20,000 nt of DNA from Theodoxus fluviatilis (taxonomy: Eukaryota > Mollusca > Gastropoda > Cycloneritida > Neritidae): the NCBI GenBank assembly GCA_034096865.1, contig JAWQFJ010002800.1, positions 35,001 to 55,000 on the forward strand, read 5' to 3'. Of this stretch, positions 1 to 10,030 are shown piece by piece. The position numbers and the translations under genes were made by a program. The notes under the pieces are model-generated. The model ran no database searches. It was not told the origin of the DNA and worked only from the letters and a program-made list of their open reading frames with translations. Within the stretch, counting starts at the first letter, position 1; every line of letters starts with the position of its first letter.

Positions 1-802
1 ATTGGAAGTCTGCGAAAAAGGGCGCATACGTCCTGCAACATTCATATATTTGGTAAAACATGGTATGCCCTCATTTCTCAGAGGTTTCGTGATCTCAGTT
101 TGGGCTGCGATCTCGCCTTAGCAATCTTCGACGTCCTCGTCCAGAATGGACATGTCATCATGCATCATGTTTATGTCAGATCAACGTATGAGCTGCCACC
201 CACTCAAGTCAGCTGTGATAGTGACACATGACCTTGTTGCTATAGAAGAGAGAAACCCTGGTTCACGTCCTGTCTAATTGCCTCCAGATACTAGAAACTG
301 ACACAGGCACCACACATAAGCCCTCCATAGCTTTGCTGAAACGCGCTGCAGTAAGGTAGTATAGGCGAAGAAGTAGCAGATCTCTATGGCGATGGACTTT
401 GTGAAAGACGGCAAGCCAACCACAAAAATCCCCAAAGAAAACCAAACTCAACTCAGTCCACTGAACATAGAGAGATGATGGGTTGATCTTGAAAGGAAAG
501 TTACGGAGTCCTAAAGAACTCACCAACTTGACCCCCAATGATCTGACCACATCGTCTGATCCGAAAACCTGAAGCAAGGTCTTCATTTCAGAGCTTAGAG
601 TCACTCTGCAGAAGGACACCTTCTAACCTTACAGAAGCTATATAGAATCCAGCTGTAGTCAAGCTACTAGAATGATGCTCGGAAAGCTTCATGACCAAGA
701 AATGCAGCTATTGGAAGAGGATACGCAGTGAGAGCCGCCTATGGCGAATATCTGGGCTCATGGCAGCAGGAAACAGTCACGAGAAGCCTACATGTGGAGT
801 AG
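1..802. other. No gene recognised; left flank of the retrotransposon tail
   Basis: I see no supported gene here. The longest reading frame is a 118-codon minus-strand stretch at 263-619. It has no recognisable domain, and both strands are otherwise full of stops. The plus strand at about 640-800 has short coding-like fragments, which could be a decayed mobile element, but I cannot name one. Most likely this is intergenic or intronic sequence. Confidence 0.5.
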
Positions 803-823
803 ATGTATGTATGTATGTATGTA
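803..823 (+). repeat. (ATGT)n tail of the retrotransposon
   Basis: Five tandem ATGT units lie directly after the 3' UTR of the minus-strand retrotransposon. On the element's own strand they read (ACAT)n. L2/CR1-type elements commonly end in such a short tandem repeat instead of poly(A), so this marks the 3' terminus. Confidence 0.85.
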
Positions 824-884
824 TTTTGGCTCTTATATAGCGCCAATCTCACACCCAAAGGCATGCTCAAGGCGCTCAACACGT

Positions 885-1523
885 TCACCCTTTGAATAAA
901 AGAGTTTTTAGCTGTGACTTGAAAGTCTGTATTGAAGGAGATTTCCTCAGTCTGTCTGGGATATCGTTCCAGAGTTTTGGTCCAGCATACGAGAATGCTC
1001 TCTCCCCAGATCTCTTGGTGTTGTAGCGTGGCACATGGAGTAATGACTGCGCCGAAGATCTGAGATCCCTCACAGGCTTATAAGTCTTGAGGAGCTCAAC
1101 CAGATACAGCGGGGCCAAACCATTGACGCACTTGAACACATGACACAGTGTTTTGAACACAATACGTTGGTGGACAGGCAGCCAGTGTAGCTCTCGAAGG
1201 ATGGGTGTTATGTGAGAACGACTAGGTGGACGTTTCACTATACGTGCTGCGGTGTTCTGCACCTGTTGAAGTCTTCGGAGATATTCTTGGGTTTCACCTA
1301 GCAGAAGGCTATTGCAGTAATCAAGATTAGACATCACCAACGTCAATACAAGAGTTGTGGCCGATTTTTCAGTCAGGCATTGTCTGATACTTGAGATACG
1401 TCGGAGCTGCCAGTAGGAGGAAGAGATCGTTCTGCTTACGTGTGGCCCCATAGAAAAATGCTCATCGATCTTTACGCCAAGATCTGTCAGGCATACTCTA
1501 AAGAAGTGCACAGAATTTACCAC
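885..1523 (-). pseudogene. Reverse transcriptase C-terminal fragment (non-LTR element)
   Basis: This is an uninterrupted 212-codon reading frame ending in TGA at 885-887. The visible blocks are the post-catalytic ones of CR1/L2-like reverse transcriptases: a DLGVKID strand near residue 14-20, an LVMSNLDYCNSLLLG block near residue 62-76, RLQQVQNTAARIV near 84-96, HITPILRELHWLPV near 104-117, and a terminal LWNDIPDRLR...FKSQLKTLLF region. The catalytic aspartate motif and the endonuclease would lie upstream and are absent. The fragment cannot encode an active enzyme. The lack of frameshifts or stops suggests a fairly recent insertion. The first residue given is only a non-ATG codon inside the truncated frame, not a real start. 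Confidence 0.8.
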
Positions 1524-1535
1524 AACGTGTGAACC

Positions 1536-2639
1536 GAGAAACCCTGATGGAGAATTGTAACAGAGGCGGCGTACGTGAATCAGCTAATCAAATGTCGCTG
1601 CCAATGATGTAAGTTCTTTCAAGCTCCTCAATCGCATGATAGGGAACCGTTGTTAAGGAAAATAGTAGAGGCTGTTGTACAGAGACCATGTTAACGTCCA
1701 AAGACCTGGCATGCGCTGCAGCGTGGACAATCTTCTCTGGCCAGCATGCTTAAGCCCGTGGTACACGAGGCGATTGCACGCGTTCCACACTGACGCTCTA
1801 CACACGACACTTCGTGTACAGTGCCCGTCGCTCGCCACACGTGTAGAGAGCGACGCTGACAAATTGCAATGTTGCGTGTGGAATGGAATAGAAACTGTCC
1901 TATTTTGCGTTGAGTCGCTAGCGTCATCCAATGATATCTTCCATAATATGTGCGTTTTACGTAATTGTGCGGCCCTGCAAACGCTAAATGAGAGTTCCAT
2001 CATGGTGTCTATATCGAGCGAGAACGTGATGGCGAGGTTGAATGAGCTATACCGAGCGGAGGAGATTAAGAATAGACTCGGCACTGTGCGAGGCGAGGTG
2101 CTGTGGGAACGTGTAACGTTTGTCTTTTCATGTCGCCAGCAACTGTAGCAAGCGCTAAGTCGCTAGCCCCACCGAGATCGACGCGTGAGGCTTGTGTACA
2201 ACTGCCTTTAGAGCCTGTGACTTGTCGTGGCTGGTGGTCAGCTAGCGCGTTCGAAGGAAGGCGGGATCCCAGAGTTTCATTACTGCGGTAAGTGCTTGAC
2301 TCGCATCACCTCTCCTCACAGAAGCTACCCGTGAAGGATCAGATGGAAAAACACTGTGAAAGATATGTGTGCTACGTTCAGGCACCGCCAGTTGCATGTT
2401 TCCTAAGGTGGTGGATGACACTTTGTGTAGTACACGACTCAGGGAATGAAGCGTGTGATTTGACCACCCGTGTGGCGTGCAGGGTGGGGGCAAGGGTAGA
2501 CTCACTGCGTCACCCTGCATGTTCCGCACAGTGCACTTTGCCAGGGAAAGCGAGACTTGATTTGCCCTTACCCTCACAGGCTCTAGTGATTTTTCGTGAT
2601 TAATGGCCTTAAACTAAAGAAATGACAGGTCGAAAAACT
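1536..2639. other. No gene recognised; region with overlapping weak ORFs and palindromes
   Basis: Open frames of 143 codons (minus, 1653-2084) and 157 codons (plus, 1675-2148) overlap each other. Neither has a recognisable motif, and one is probably the shadow of the other or both are chance. A nested inverted repeat lies at 1790-1856. GTAAGT-like and CAG-like sites at about 2286 and 2322 are only about 35 bases apart, too close for an intron. I cannot assign any function. Confidence 0.4.
1790..1856. repeat. Nested inverted repeats (potential cruciform)
   Basis: ACACGA and TCGTGT form perfect arms around a four-base loop at 1802-1817. An outer imperfect pair (GACGCTCT..ACAC at 1792-1806 with GTGTAGAGAGCGACGC at 1841-1856) brackets it. 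The function is unknown. It could be a structured-RNA remnant, a piece of a foldback element or chance. Confidence 0.5.
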
Positions 2640-3136
2640 CCATTCATTCATCCATCCATCCATCCATGCATTCATTCATTCATTCATCCATCCATCCATC
2701 CATCCATCCATTCATTCATTCATTCATTCATTCATTCATTCATTCATTCATTCATTCATTCATCCATCCATCCATTCATTCATCCATGCATCAATTTATC
2801 CATCCATTCATCCATCTACCATCCATCTATCCATCCATCCGTCCATCAGTATTCATTTATTCACTCATCCATCCATTCATTCATCCATGCATCAATTCAT
2901 CCATCCATTCATCCATCTACCATCCATCTATCCATCCACCCGTCCATCAGTATTCATTTATTCACTCATCCATCCATCCATCCATTCATTCGTTCATTCA
3001 TTCGTTCATCCGTTCGTTCATTCATTTGTTCGTTCGTTCGTTCATTTATTTATTCATTCATCCATCATCCACCCATCCATTCATTCATCATTCACTCATT
3101 CATTCGTCCATTCATTCATTTGTTCGTTTATTCATT
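2640..3136 (+). repeat. Compound (CATT)/(CATC)/(CGTT) tetranucleotide array
   Basis: About 500 bases consist almost only of four-base units CATT, CATC, and towards the right CGTT and TATT. Open frames across it translate to Ile-His-Ser-Phe/Pro repeats and are not genes. Internal irregularities (CATGCATCAATT, CATCAGTATTC) allow larger duplications to be recognised; see 2771-2972. Confidence 0.95.
2771..2972 (+). repeat. 101-bp tandem duplication inside the tetranucleotide array
   Basis: Copy 1 (2771-2871) and copy 2 (2872-2972) are the same length and differ at only two positions (ATTTATC versus ATTCATC, and CCATCCG versus CCACCCG). The landmarks GCATCAA at 2788 and 2889, and CAGTATTC at 2847 and 2948, fix the period at 101 bases. 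Confidence 0.92.
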
Positions 3137-3471
3137 GAACGCCCACGTTAGATGGAAATTCAGGATAAGAAGGCAGACCTTATCTGTTTGTCTGAACATG
3201 CACCCCATTCTTGTCTGGGCCGCTTGTGTCTTCACTCACTGATGCTTCATGGCTCTGGAGGCTCCGCACTGATCAGCTCCCAGTGAAGGACTGGGAGGTC
3301 TTGTTGTGTCTTGTCCTCTGGCACCAGTTCAGTAACAACAGCAAGTTACACTGCAGCAGAGTTCGTGCTAATAAATTATTGTTGCAAATGCTGATCTTTT
3401 TTATTTTCTCTTTTCTGTGCGCACATTTTGCTAACATTCGTCTCCGTTGCGGTCACAATCAGGGGAAGGAT
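3137..3471. other. No gene recognised
   Basis: Ordinary unique-looking sequence between two microsatellites. The only structure seen is a small GATAAG/CTTATC inverted pair near 3163-3184. No coding frame is supported. Confidence 0.5.

Positions 3472-3513
<42 letters not shown>
3472..3513 (+). repeat. (CT)n microsatellite
   Basis: About 20 uninterrupted CT units. Frames running through it give Ser-Leu or Arg-Glu repeats and are not genes. Confidence 0.97.
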
Positions 3514-3516
<3 letters not shown>

Positions 3517-3755
3517 TACCGTCAGTAACACGTTGAAGATGATTATGGGTACAATATTACATACCAATAGGTATAGTATGTATATATACACCATTTGTAT
3601 GTGAACAGAAGCAACATGTTACCATACTCAGTTTTGATTGTTTTCGGCATGTAGTTTGTCTGTTAGGTGGCAAATTGTCGATTTTCCCCAAAATATTGCA
3701 ACATTGTGACGGGCCGCCGGCCTAACAATAACGGAGTCAAGGTCAAAGTCAAAGT

Positions 3756-3889
3756 CTGTGTGTGTGTGTGAGAGAGAGTGTGTGTGTTTGTTTGTGTGAA
3801 TGTGTGTGTGTGTGTGTGTGTGAGTGTGTGTGTTTGTTTGTGTGAATGTGTGTGTGTGTGAGTGTGTGTGTGTGTTTGTGTGTGTGTGA
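3756..3889 (+). repeat. Imperfect (TG)n microsatellite
   Basis: TG repeats are interrupted by AGAGAGAG, TTTGTTTG and GAATG. The interruption pattern TTTGTTTGTGTGAATG occurs twice, about 60 bases apart, which shows an internal duplication of the array. Confidence 0.95.
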
Positions 3890-4700
3890 TGGTCAGCATC
3901 ATGTAGACCGAACCACTGCACAAAATTGTCCGCATGCGTATCCATACGCAAAGCAAATCGATGATACATGATTCTCAGTACGTGTATATCACGTGTTACT
4001 AATTTTATAATTCCTATATTTTGCTCTATGGACTTTCAATAGTATATGATCCGCTAGCAAAAGTGTTGCAGTTTTTTTTACATAACACATAGGCATTGTG
4101 GAGGAAAATCTCAAGTCAAAGCATTATGTAAATGGCTTTTGTTCACATCAGTGCTCCGTGTGTTTCTTTGTTTCTGAGTGACTATATCAGGGTAGATGCT
4201 GTTCACTGTTGAAACTTCAGCCAAAGTATTTCGAATCATAACAAAACAATATACCATGAATATGTTTATTTGTTGTACAAGTAAATACAGACATGCAATA
4301 TACTACATGCAGGACAATAATTTGGAAGAACTCCTCTTTCTGCACTTACAGAAATGTATAAAAATCATCATTTACCGATTCAAATACAAAATATAAAACG
4401 AATGCAGCTACGGACACAAACAGCCCATGAAGACGCCCCAAACACGAAAGTGTGGATGAAAGAAACAAATTCAGTGGAACTTTCTTCCTCCAACAAGCAG
4501 GCGACGTGCAGTCAAGAAGGCTGATACCAAGTGTGAACAAAACAGAATTGTGTTGCCTTCCTTTGTGAATAAATATAAACAAGTCAATCGGATATCCTAA
4601 CGATGTCTGAACGGTTATTTTCCATTCATCTCCTCTCTATCTCTCGGTCTAACACATGAACGCATACAAACACACATATGCACATGCACGCACGCACGCC

Positions 4701-4703
<3 letters not shown>
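3890..4703. other. No gene recognised; AT-rich unique sequence
   Basis: AT-rich sequence with only short open frames (66 and 78 codons) that lack recognisable motifs. Nothing else is supported. Confidence 0.5.

Positions 4704-4780
<77 letters not shown>
4704..4780 (+). repeat. (CT)n microsatellite, about 38 units
   Basis: A long, nearly perfect CT tract, preceded by a few CACG/CACA units at 4681-4700. It is purine-rich on the other strand and could adopt a triplex, but nothing indicates a function. Confidence 0.97.
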
Positions 4781-4782
<2 letters not shown>

Positions 4783-5058
4783 TTCGCTCTTCATCAAGTG
4801 CGTTGAGGACGTCATGCAAGCGAGTATGCCATTTAAAAATGTTGTACAATGTTTTCGTGTATAGTTCACCTCTAAAGTCACTTAGACATGTGTATAGTCA
4901 ACTTTGAGGTAGACTAACAGAGGTCGTCTGTAAAGTAATGCTGATATAACGTGTCTATTCGAAAAAGCTAAACCTGGACTCGAGTGAATACAACAAAGTT
5001 TTTCTCTGGACTATTTCAATAATGATCACACGATCAAAATTCACATTGAACTATCTTA

Positions 5059-5100
5059 TTCTCGAAGCTATCATCAAATTCATTCGATGATTCTCGAGAA
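5059..5100. repeat. Imperfect inverted repeat
   Basis: Arms TTCTCGA..ATCATC and GATGAT..TCGAGAA pair with a two-base bulge around an AT-rich loop of about ten bases. It is small and could be chance. Confidence 0.5.
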
Positions 5101-5654
5101 CAAACTAATCTTTCCTCTCAGGTCTCTTAGAATTTTAATATCATCTGTTGGAATGGCTCATTTACCAGAAGAGTTCTTCTTTATAACGGTAAATATCAAT
5201 TCAAGTCAACCAATTACTGCCTCTGTTCAGCCAGAATAGTGCAATAGTACAACATATCGTCAATAATGGCATAATGACACACCAGTACACAAAAAATAAT
5301 GCTTTATCTCAAGTTTCAACATCCTTGTTTTCTGTCATTGCACTGAGATTGTTACTGTATGTAACCGTATATGTCTTTTTACACAGGCACAAAGTTTAAT
5401 CTACAGGAAAATGGGAAATACATGCCAAACATTACAATCTGTGACGGTTTTTACATTTTTTGTTGTCAATCAAAACGAGAGCAAGACGTCCCCTTTGATA
5501 GAAAATCATCGAAATAAATTCAAATGGGGAAAATTTGCGAAATTATCCCAAATATCCATAAAACTATACACAACAATACCCATATCATATCAAAGCTGAC
5601 CTAGATACGTTCATCGCAACTAAAGAGTATGTTGTATGTTGCGAAACAATCCAT

Positions 5655-5686
5655 TGGGGGTGAGGGTGAGGGGGGGGGGGGGGGGG
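5655..5686 (+). repeat. Poly(G) tract
   Basis: GGGGG, GAGGGTGA and then 17 consecutive G residues (5670-5686). It is a candidate G-quadruplex and a likely site of length error in assembly. Confidence 0.9.
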
Positions 5687-6566
5687 ATCTTAACTCTACA
5701 GCACCGTTTGTACACTCGGTGACGAATGGATACACAGTTCGTGTCATCGTGATTATAATCAACCCACGCAATGACACGTTTTATCTCCATTAAAAATTAC
5801 GTGAATAAAACGTCAATCTCATGTCTGCCACATTTATTACATCAATGACAAAACGCATAAACATTGAATTAACACCGATAAACGCTAGGGCTTTGGCTCT
5901 GGATTTTACCTTGTACAAAAATCATATTGATTTTTGCCATTTTCTTCTCTGATCTGAAAGCAGTGCGACTCAACAACCTGAAAACGGTGACTGTGATACG
6001 TGTTGTCTTTTGATTATAACCGTCAGCAAGAACATATGGGTTGTGTACAGCAAGGACGCATGTGTCAAAATGCAATAATTTCATCATGGAAGTCATAATA
6101 ATCTCCATTTGTTACAAAAAGTGCTTTACTCTCTGTAAGTATATGTACACAGTAGGAGTTGTACAACCATGCCTTTCTGGTTGGTCTGCGCCTGGTAAGA
6201 GATCTTGGTTACATTATGAAGGTCAAATCTGATCCAAACTCACGCACTACGGAGTGTTAACGCATCTTCACCAAGACTTCCGTCCATTCTACAGCACCCA
6301 CGATGCATATGGCCCGTTGCGCACCATGAACATTTCCAACAAATCAGCGGAAGAACATACGAATGACAATTATCTTGCACTTCGTGAACAACTTTGTCTT
6401 TCAATCCATCATCTTATTCAATTGAAAAACCTCTGGCAAGTCATGAAACCGATTTTTAATGAAAACGCAAGTCCCAACACTGGTTTCATCGAAAACAAGG
6501 TGTGTTAAAAAAATACGTCAATAGGAAAACTGAACCCGAGGTCTCCATAATTTTTCTATTGAGCTT

Positions 6567-6640
6567 TCATCCAGCCCGAATGGTCAGTCAGAGATCTCTC
6601 AGTATCATCCAGCCCGAATGATCAGTCAGAGAGCTCTCAG
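6567..6640 (+). repeat. 36-bp direct repeat, two copies
   Basis: The segment TCATCCAGCCCGAATG...CTCTCAG occurs at 6567-6602 and again at 6605-6640. The copies differ at two positions (GGTCAG/GATCAG and AGATCT/AGAGCT) and are separated by two bases. It lies at the boundary between AT-rich sequence and the GC-richer stretch that follows. Confidence 0.9.
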
Positions 6641-7028
6641 GGCGAAACCAGACTCAGTGAGAGAGTCTTTAGCCTGGTGGAGGGGGAAGATCGGGGAGAG
6701 ATCACGGTGAGCCGAAAACCCCTTGCAACCGGATGCACCGTCCTTCGAAAGCGGACCAAAGGACATTGGAATCTGTGGGCCTCGAGGGCTCCGAGTCTGG
6801 ACTGGGCTGCACGAAAAACTCCGGGCAGGCCGCACACTCCACGGGTGGCAGTTGTTGTGACCTTTGATCTCTTCTGCATGTTTGCTGAGGGACCACAGTC
6901 ACGCGAACACCTCAGCACAAAAGCCTCCTCCACTTGGATGCAGTTTGACGCTTGGGATTGCACCGAGTTGCAGACTGCTGGCAGCGGCATCAACCAAGAT
7001 GGACGTCAACCGCCATGACGCAATAGGA

Positions 7029-7255
7029 AGCACGTGATTTCACCAAGTCACGTGGTCAGCTCTCCATGAGAATATGGAGTCGTCTGACGAGCCCTGTCGT
7101 TTGGTTATTCTATCACAACTAGTCGATGGACGAGGGGTTAAAGTTCAGCGCGCCGCCATGATGGACTTTGTCTAGTGCCGACAGCTCTCGCGGCAAGACG
7201 CCGCTTGTCAGAAACAATGGTGTAGTGATGACGTCAGCTGCCAAGATCACGTGAT
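7029..7255. promoter_or_regulatory. Candidate regulatory region: three CACGTG E-boxes and a CRE
   Basis: CACGTG occurs at 7031-7036, 7049-7054 and 7248-7253, the last inside the palindrome ATCACGTGAT. A full palindromic cAMP-response element TGACGTCA lies at 7229-7236. The sequence from about 6620 to 7270 is richer in G+C and CpG than its neighbours. CACGTG is bound by bHLH-ZIP factors (USF/MITF/MYC type) and TGACGTCA by CREB/ATF factors. The cluster could be an enhancer or a promoter of an unseen transcript. I see no recognisable TATA box or first exon, so the role is inferred from motif density alone. Confidence 0.3.
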
Positions 7256-8714
7256 GATGTTTGCGTCCCGTTGAATGACATGTTGATTGTTATCCCTTCA
7301 GCAGTTTGCCCGATTCATGTAGTTAATATTCCAGTCCCTCCTTTCCTGAAAAAGACATAGAAAAGATAGTTAACTACTTGCTCGTTTAAGGGCCTTCTTT
7401 CATTCAAGCGGTGATGATGGTTAACAATGCGAGATGACTAGCAGACAAACGAATAAATGAAGAAGAACGGCCTTGATTACACTGCAATGCAAGTTTGATA
7501 TGAATACGTATAATGGATGAAATCTAACTACAAGCGAATGAGATCAAATTGGGGTGAAAGTGTAAACGTCACGCATGACACTTTCACTCGAAAACAATGT
7601 CATTTCAGCGCACGCCTCTCACTTCACATGCGTCCTATGCAAATTTCTACGTCCTTCAGCAAACATATTTCCGCTACAATTATACCCCACACAAATTGGA
7701 GCAGTCTTGTCTCGAAACCTGTCAAAATTCAGAAAGCAGCTGCGCCAGATGTCCTTGAAAGGAAACTAGTCTAATACCCTCGATGCAGGGTGCGTGCGCC
7801 AACATGACAACAAGGAGATCCCCGGCACTCAAATCCCTTGGAATTCAGACGGTGAAGAGCCACGGGTGCGACTGTGTGTGCACTGCATGTTGGCATCGCG
7901 TTACCAGAGGCTCAGCTCTGCACTGTCGTCTGCTTGCTATGGAGGTCCACACGTCTGGGAACCCGACAAAGCTTCCCTACGATAAAGCATTTTGGGAGAA
8001 AAGTTTTTGTTTCTTTGTCAGACGGAGTGTCCCTGGTACAATGACAGATGCAAGGACAAAACATGCAGGGTATTGCATGCCTTTATTCCCCTACCCCCCA
8101 CTCCCTCTCTCATGAGCCCAAACGAAACACCCATTTTTGTGGCTGACATGTGATGTCACCACCCCCATGGCTATATTTGCAGAGGTGACGACAGCTGACC
8201 TCCATTTGAAATGCCATGTGGTACAAAAAGTGCAAAATATTGCATCAACATTCATCAACATTTGCCTAGAAATTTGGCAGTTTAAAGAGGAATGTTGTGA
8301 AAATAACCAAGGGCAGATTTTGAATTCGTGATGAGCGCACAGAACAGGGTGAAAAACAGAAAAATAAAATTCGAACGTGCGTTGGAGATTAATATTCTTC
8401 CTGGTACGGGGAAAGGCGCCAGTATTTCGGGTGTGGCCCCTTGCACAGTCTCTGAGATTCACATCACGGCTGACCCCGGCTTTGCTCACGCCCCAGCTTG
8501 GGTCCAGGTATTGCGCAACGACAGGGTTTAGTTGTAAAACGTCAGTCTACTTCCTGGTGTAATTTTTCAGGGTGTGGTAAGTAGTGCATAACTATAGACG
8601 TGATGTAACAATGTGCAATTCCATAAAACGGATGCAAGATTCAAAGCCATGTACTCTTACCAGCTGTGTGATATATTTTTCGATACCTGAGTACACAGAG
8701 CAAAGTAGATGCAA
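7256..8714. other. No gene recognised
   Basis: Unique-looking sequence with only short, mutually overlapping frames (60-132 codons), none with a recognisable motif or paired splice sites. I searched it for a further phase-1 exon of the minus-strand gene and could not support one. Confidence 0.45.
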
Positions 8715-8758
8715 GAGGTTACATCTATGACGAGGTTACGTCTATGACGAGGTTCCGA
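8715..8758 (+). repeat. 17-bp tandem repeat, 2.6 copies
   Basis: Unit GAGGTTAC(A/G)TCTATGAC at 8715-8731 and 8732-8748, followed by a partial third copy GAGGTTCCGA. There is one mismatch between the two full copies. Confidence 0.85.
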
Positions 8759-9109
8759 CAGAAAAGGTGACAGCATGTATAAACACATGTGCGTTTATGG
8801 ACACGCAACCTTCTTAGTCATATATTGAAAGTGAATTCTTTTCAGCCAACCATCCTTAAATGGAGCTCATCAGATCACATCCATTCATTAAACCATCCAT
8901 TAAAAAAAAGTTGAGTCGGTAAGAAGCAATATTTATCAGATAATGAGTGCTGAATTTATTCAAACTATAAAAAAACCACGTCGGATTCAATTTTCCTGTT
9001 GCTTTCTTTCGTGTAAACAGTTGAATCTGGAAACGCCATCGTGCTCAAGTTTCACCTGGCGTTTTGGGTTGGCTGGGTTCAGCAAGGGAGGCAACAACCG
9101 GGTACTCAC

Positions 9110-9220
9110 GGGTTTGCAGCTTGGGTGACAAGGGAGGCGACTCTACCCCGAAGTCCCCGCCCTCATCGTCAGACAAGTAGTTGTCAAGGAACTTGAAGGC
9201 CGCCGTCGTTATGTGCTTGC
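9110..9220 (-). CDS. Internal coding exon C of an unidentified minus-strand gene
   Basis: The acceptor TCTTTTCCAG ends at 9221 and the donor GTGAGTA starts at 9109. The exon is 111 bases, exactly 37 codons' worth, and phase 1 at both ends. Its first two bases complete a Gly codon begun by exon B. It encodes 36 full codons beginning KHITTAAFKFLDNYL, with an acidic SDDEGGDFG stretch and SPPLSP. The SDDE motif fits a casein kinase 2 site and SP sites fit proline-directed kinases; these are motif guesses. No known domain is recognised. Phase agreement with exon B across an 8.4-kb intron is the main reason to join them. The next exon downstream (below 9109) was not found. An in-frame continuation to 9045 through the donor is possible but less likely. 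Confidence 0.72.
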
Positions 9221-9976
9221 CTGGAAAAGATGGAGGAGAACTTTCACACACAGTCGCTTACTGCATATGGAAAACTAAGGACGTTAGATGAAATTAAATC
9301 TAGCCTGGTCAATCGTTTGCTGTGAATATTCAATGAATGAAAAGTAAGCTTTGAGGTCTACCAGCCTTTGTACGCAATTTAAGGTCATTACCCACGAAAT
9401 CACTTGAAGTAGTTAGATTATGATCAAGTCAAGTCATAATTTTCCTTGTACTTTGCCTCTTACTAAACGCGTAGGGAGATGCGGTGGACCAGTTCTTATC
9501 CCCAATTCACAGGGGTTTATGACTATTCAAGTCAACAACATGTCAAATGAATCATGGCAAACCACCATCATATTCAAAGGCGAAATGTAAATATTTCATT
9601 TGCAAGATTCTATGAAAGATTCGTCGCTTTCCTTGCAGAAGATTGCATTCAGCACACTTATCATCCACAGATTCTTTTATGGCATTTCATGAGGACGCAG
9701 GAAACAGTTGAAACCCATTGACTAATTGAATGAACTTGCCCAAGCACATACGACAATGGTAATTTTTCATTGTGATTACATGCACGCACACGAACCGTGC
9801 AGACACTAATGCATGCATACCCACGTACTCTGACACTCGCTGGAGACCAATGGACAGGCAAGCATAAAAAATGATGACACATCAACAGTCACACATGGAA
9901 ACACATGAACATTCTTGTACACTGAAGCACGTATTCATACAAAGTCACACATTCACTGGTGGTTATAGCCAAAGAC
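9221..9976. other. Intronic sequence, nothing recognised
   Basis: AT-rich unique-looking sequence. A small ATTATGA/TCATAAT inverted pair lies near 9416-9440. No other structure is supported. Confidence 0.5.
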
Positions 9977-10030
9977 GGGAGGAGAAGGAGGGGGGGGGGG
10001 GGCGGAGAGGGGGGGGGGGGAGGGGGAGAA
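9977..10030 (+). repeat. G-rich tract with poly(G) runs
   Basis: GGGAGGAGAAGG followed by two runs of more than ten G residues separated by CGGAGA, then AGGGGGAG. It is a strong candidate G-quadruplex on the plus strand (C-tract in the pre-mRNA of the minus-strand gene). Confidence 0.9.

Larger units (their letters stand above)
803..1535 (-). mobile_element. 5'-truncated CR1/L2-like non-LTR retrotransposon, 3' end
   Basis: Read on the minus strand, this segment holds the last part of a reverse-transcriptase ORF (to 885), a short 3' UTR with the segment GGCGCTATATAAGAGCC, and a terminal tetranucleotide tail (ATAC repeat, 803-823). That order and the 'GCGCTATATAAG' motif before a microsatellite tail are typical of L2/CR1-clade elements in fish and invertebrates. 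The 5' side loses similarity near 1535, upstream of which the catalytic part of the reverse transcriptase would lie. This is therefore a short, dead-on-arrival insertion. I see no clear target-site duplication. The clade (CR1, L2 or Rex1-like) is inferred from motif resemblance only. Confidence 0.8.
4781..6566. other. No gene recognised; AT-rich unique sequence
   Basis: About 1.8 kb of AT-rich sequence. Visible structures are an imperfect hairpin at 5059-5100 (TTCTCGA.. ATCATC against GATGAT..TCGAGAA) and a G-tract at 5655-5686. Short frames (62-84 codons) have no recognised motif. Confidence 0.5.

Noticed and set aside
1675..2148. 157-codon plus-strand ORF as a gene
   Set aside because: It overlaps an equally long minus frame, has no motif, and the region is palindromic. 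Chance or remnant cannot be separated.
2286..2322. GTAAGT donor followed by a CACAG acceptor
   Set aside because: The gap of about 35 bases is too short for an intron, and no coding exon is recognised on either side.
2622..3242. Ile/His/Ser-rich ORFs
   Set aside because: Translation of the CATC/CATT tetranucleotide array; period and content explain the frames fully.
6637..6993. 118-codon minus ORF as the next exon of the minus-strand gene
   Set aside because: No acceptor/donor pair in phase 1 was recognised, and the same DNA is open on the plus strand. The GC-rich composition explains it.
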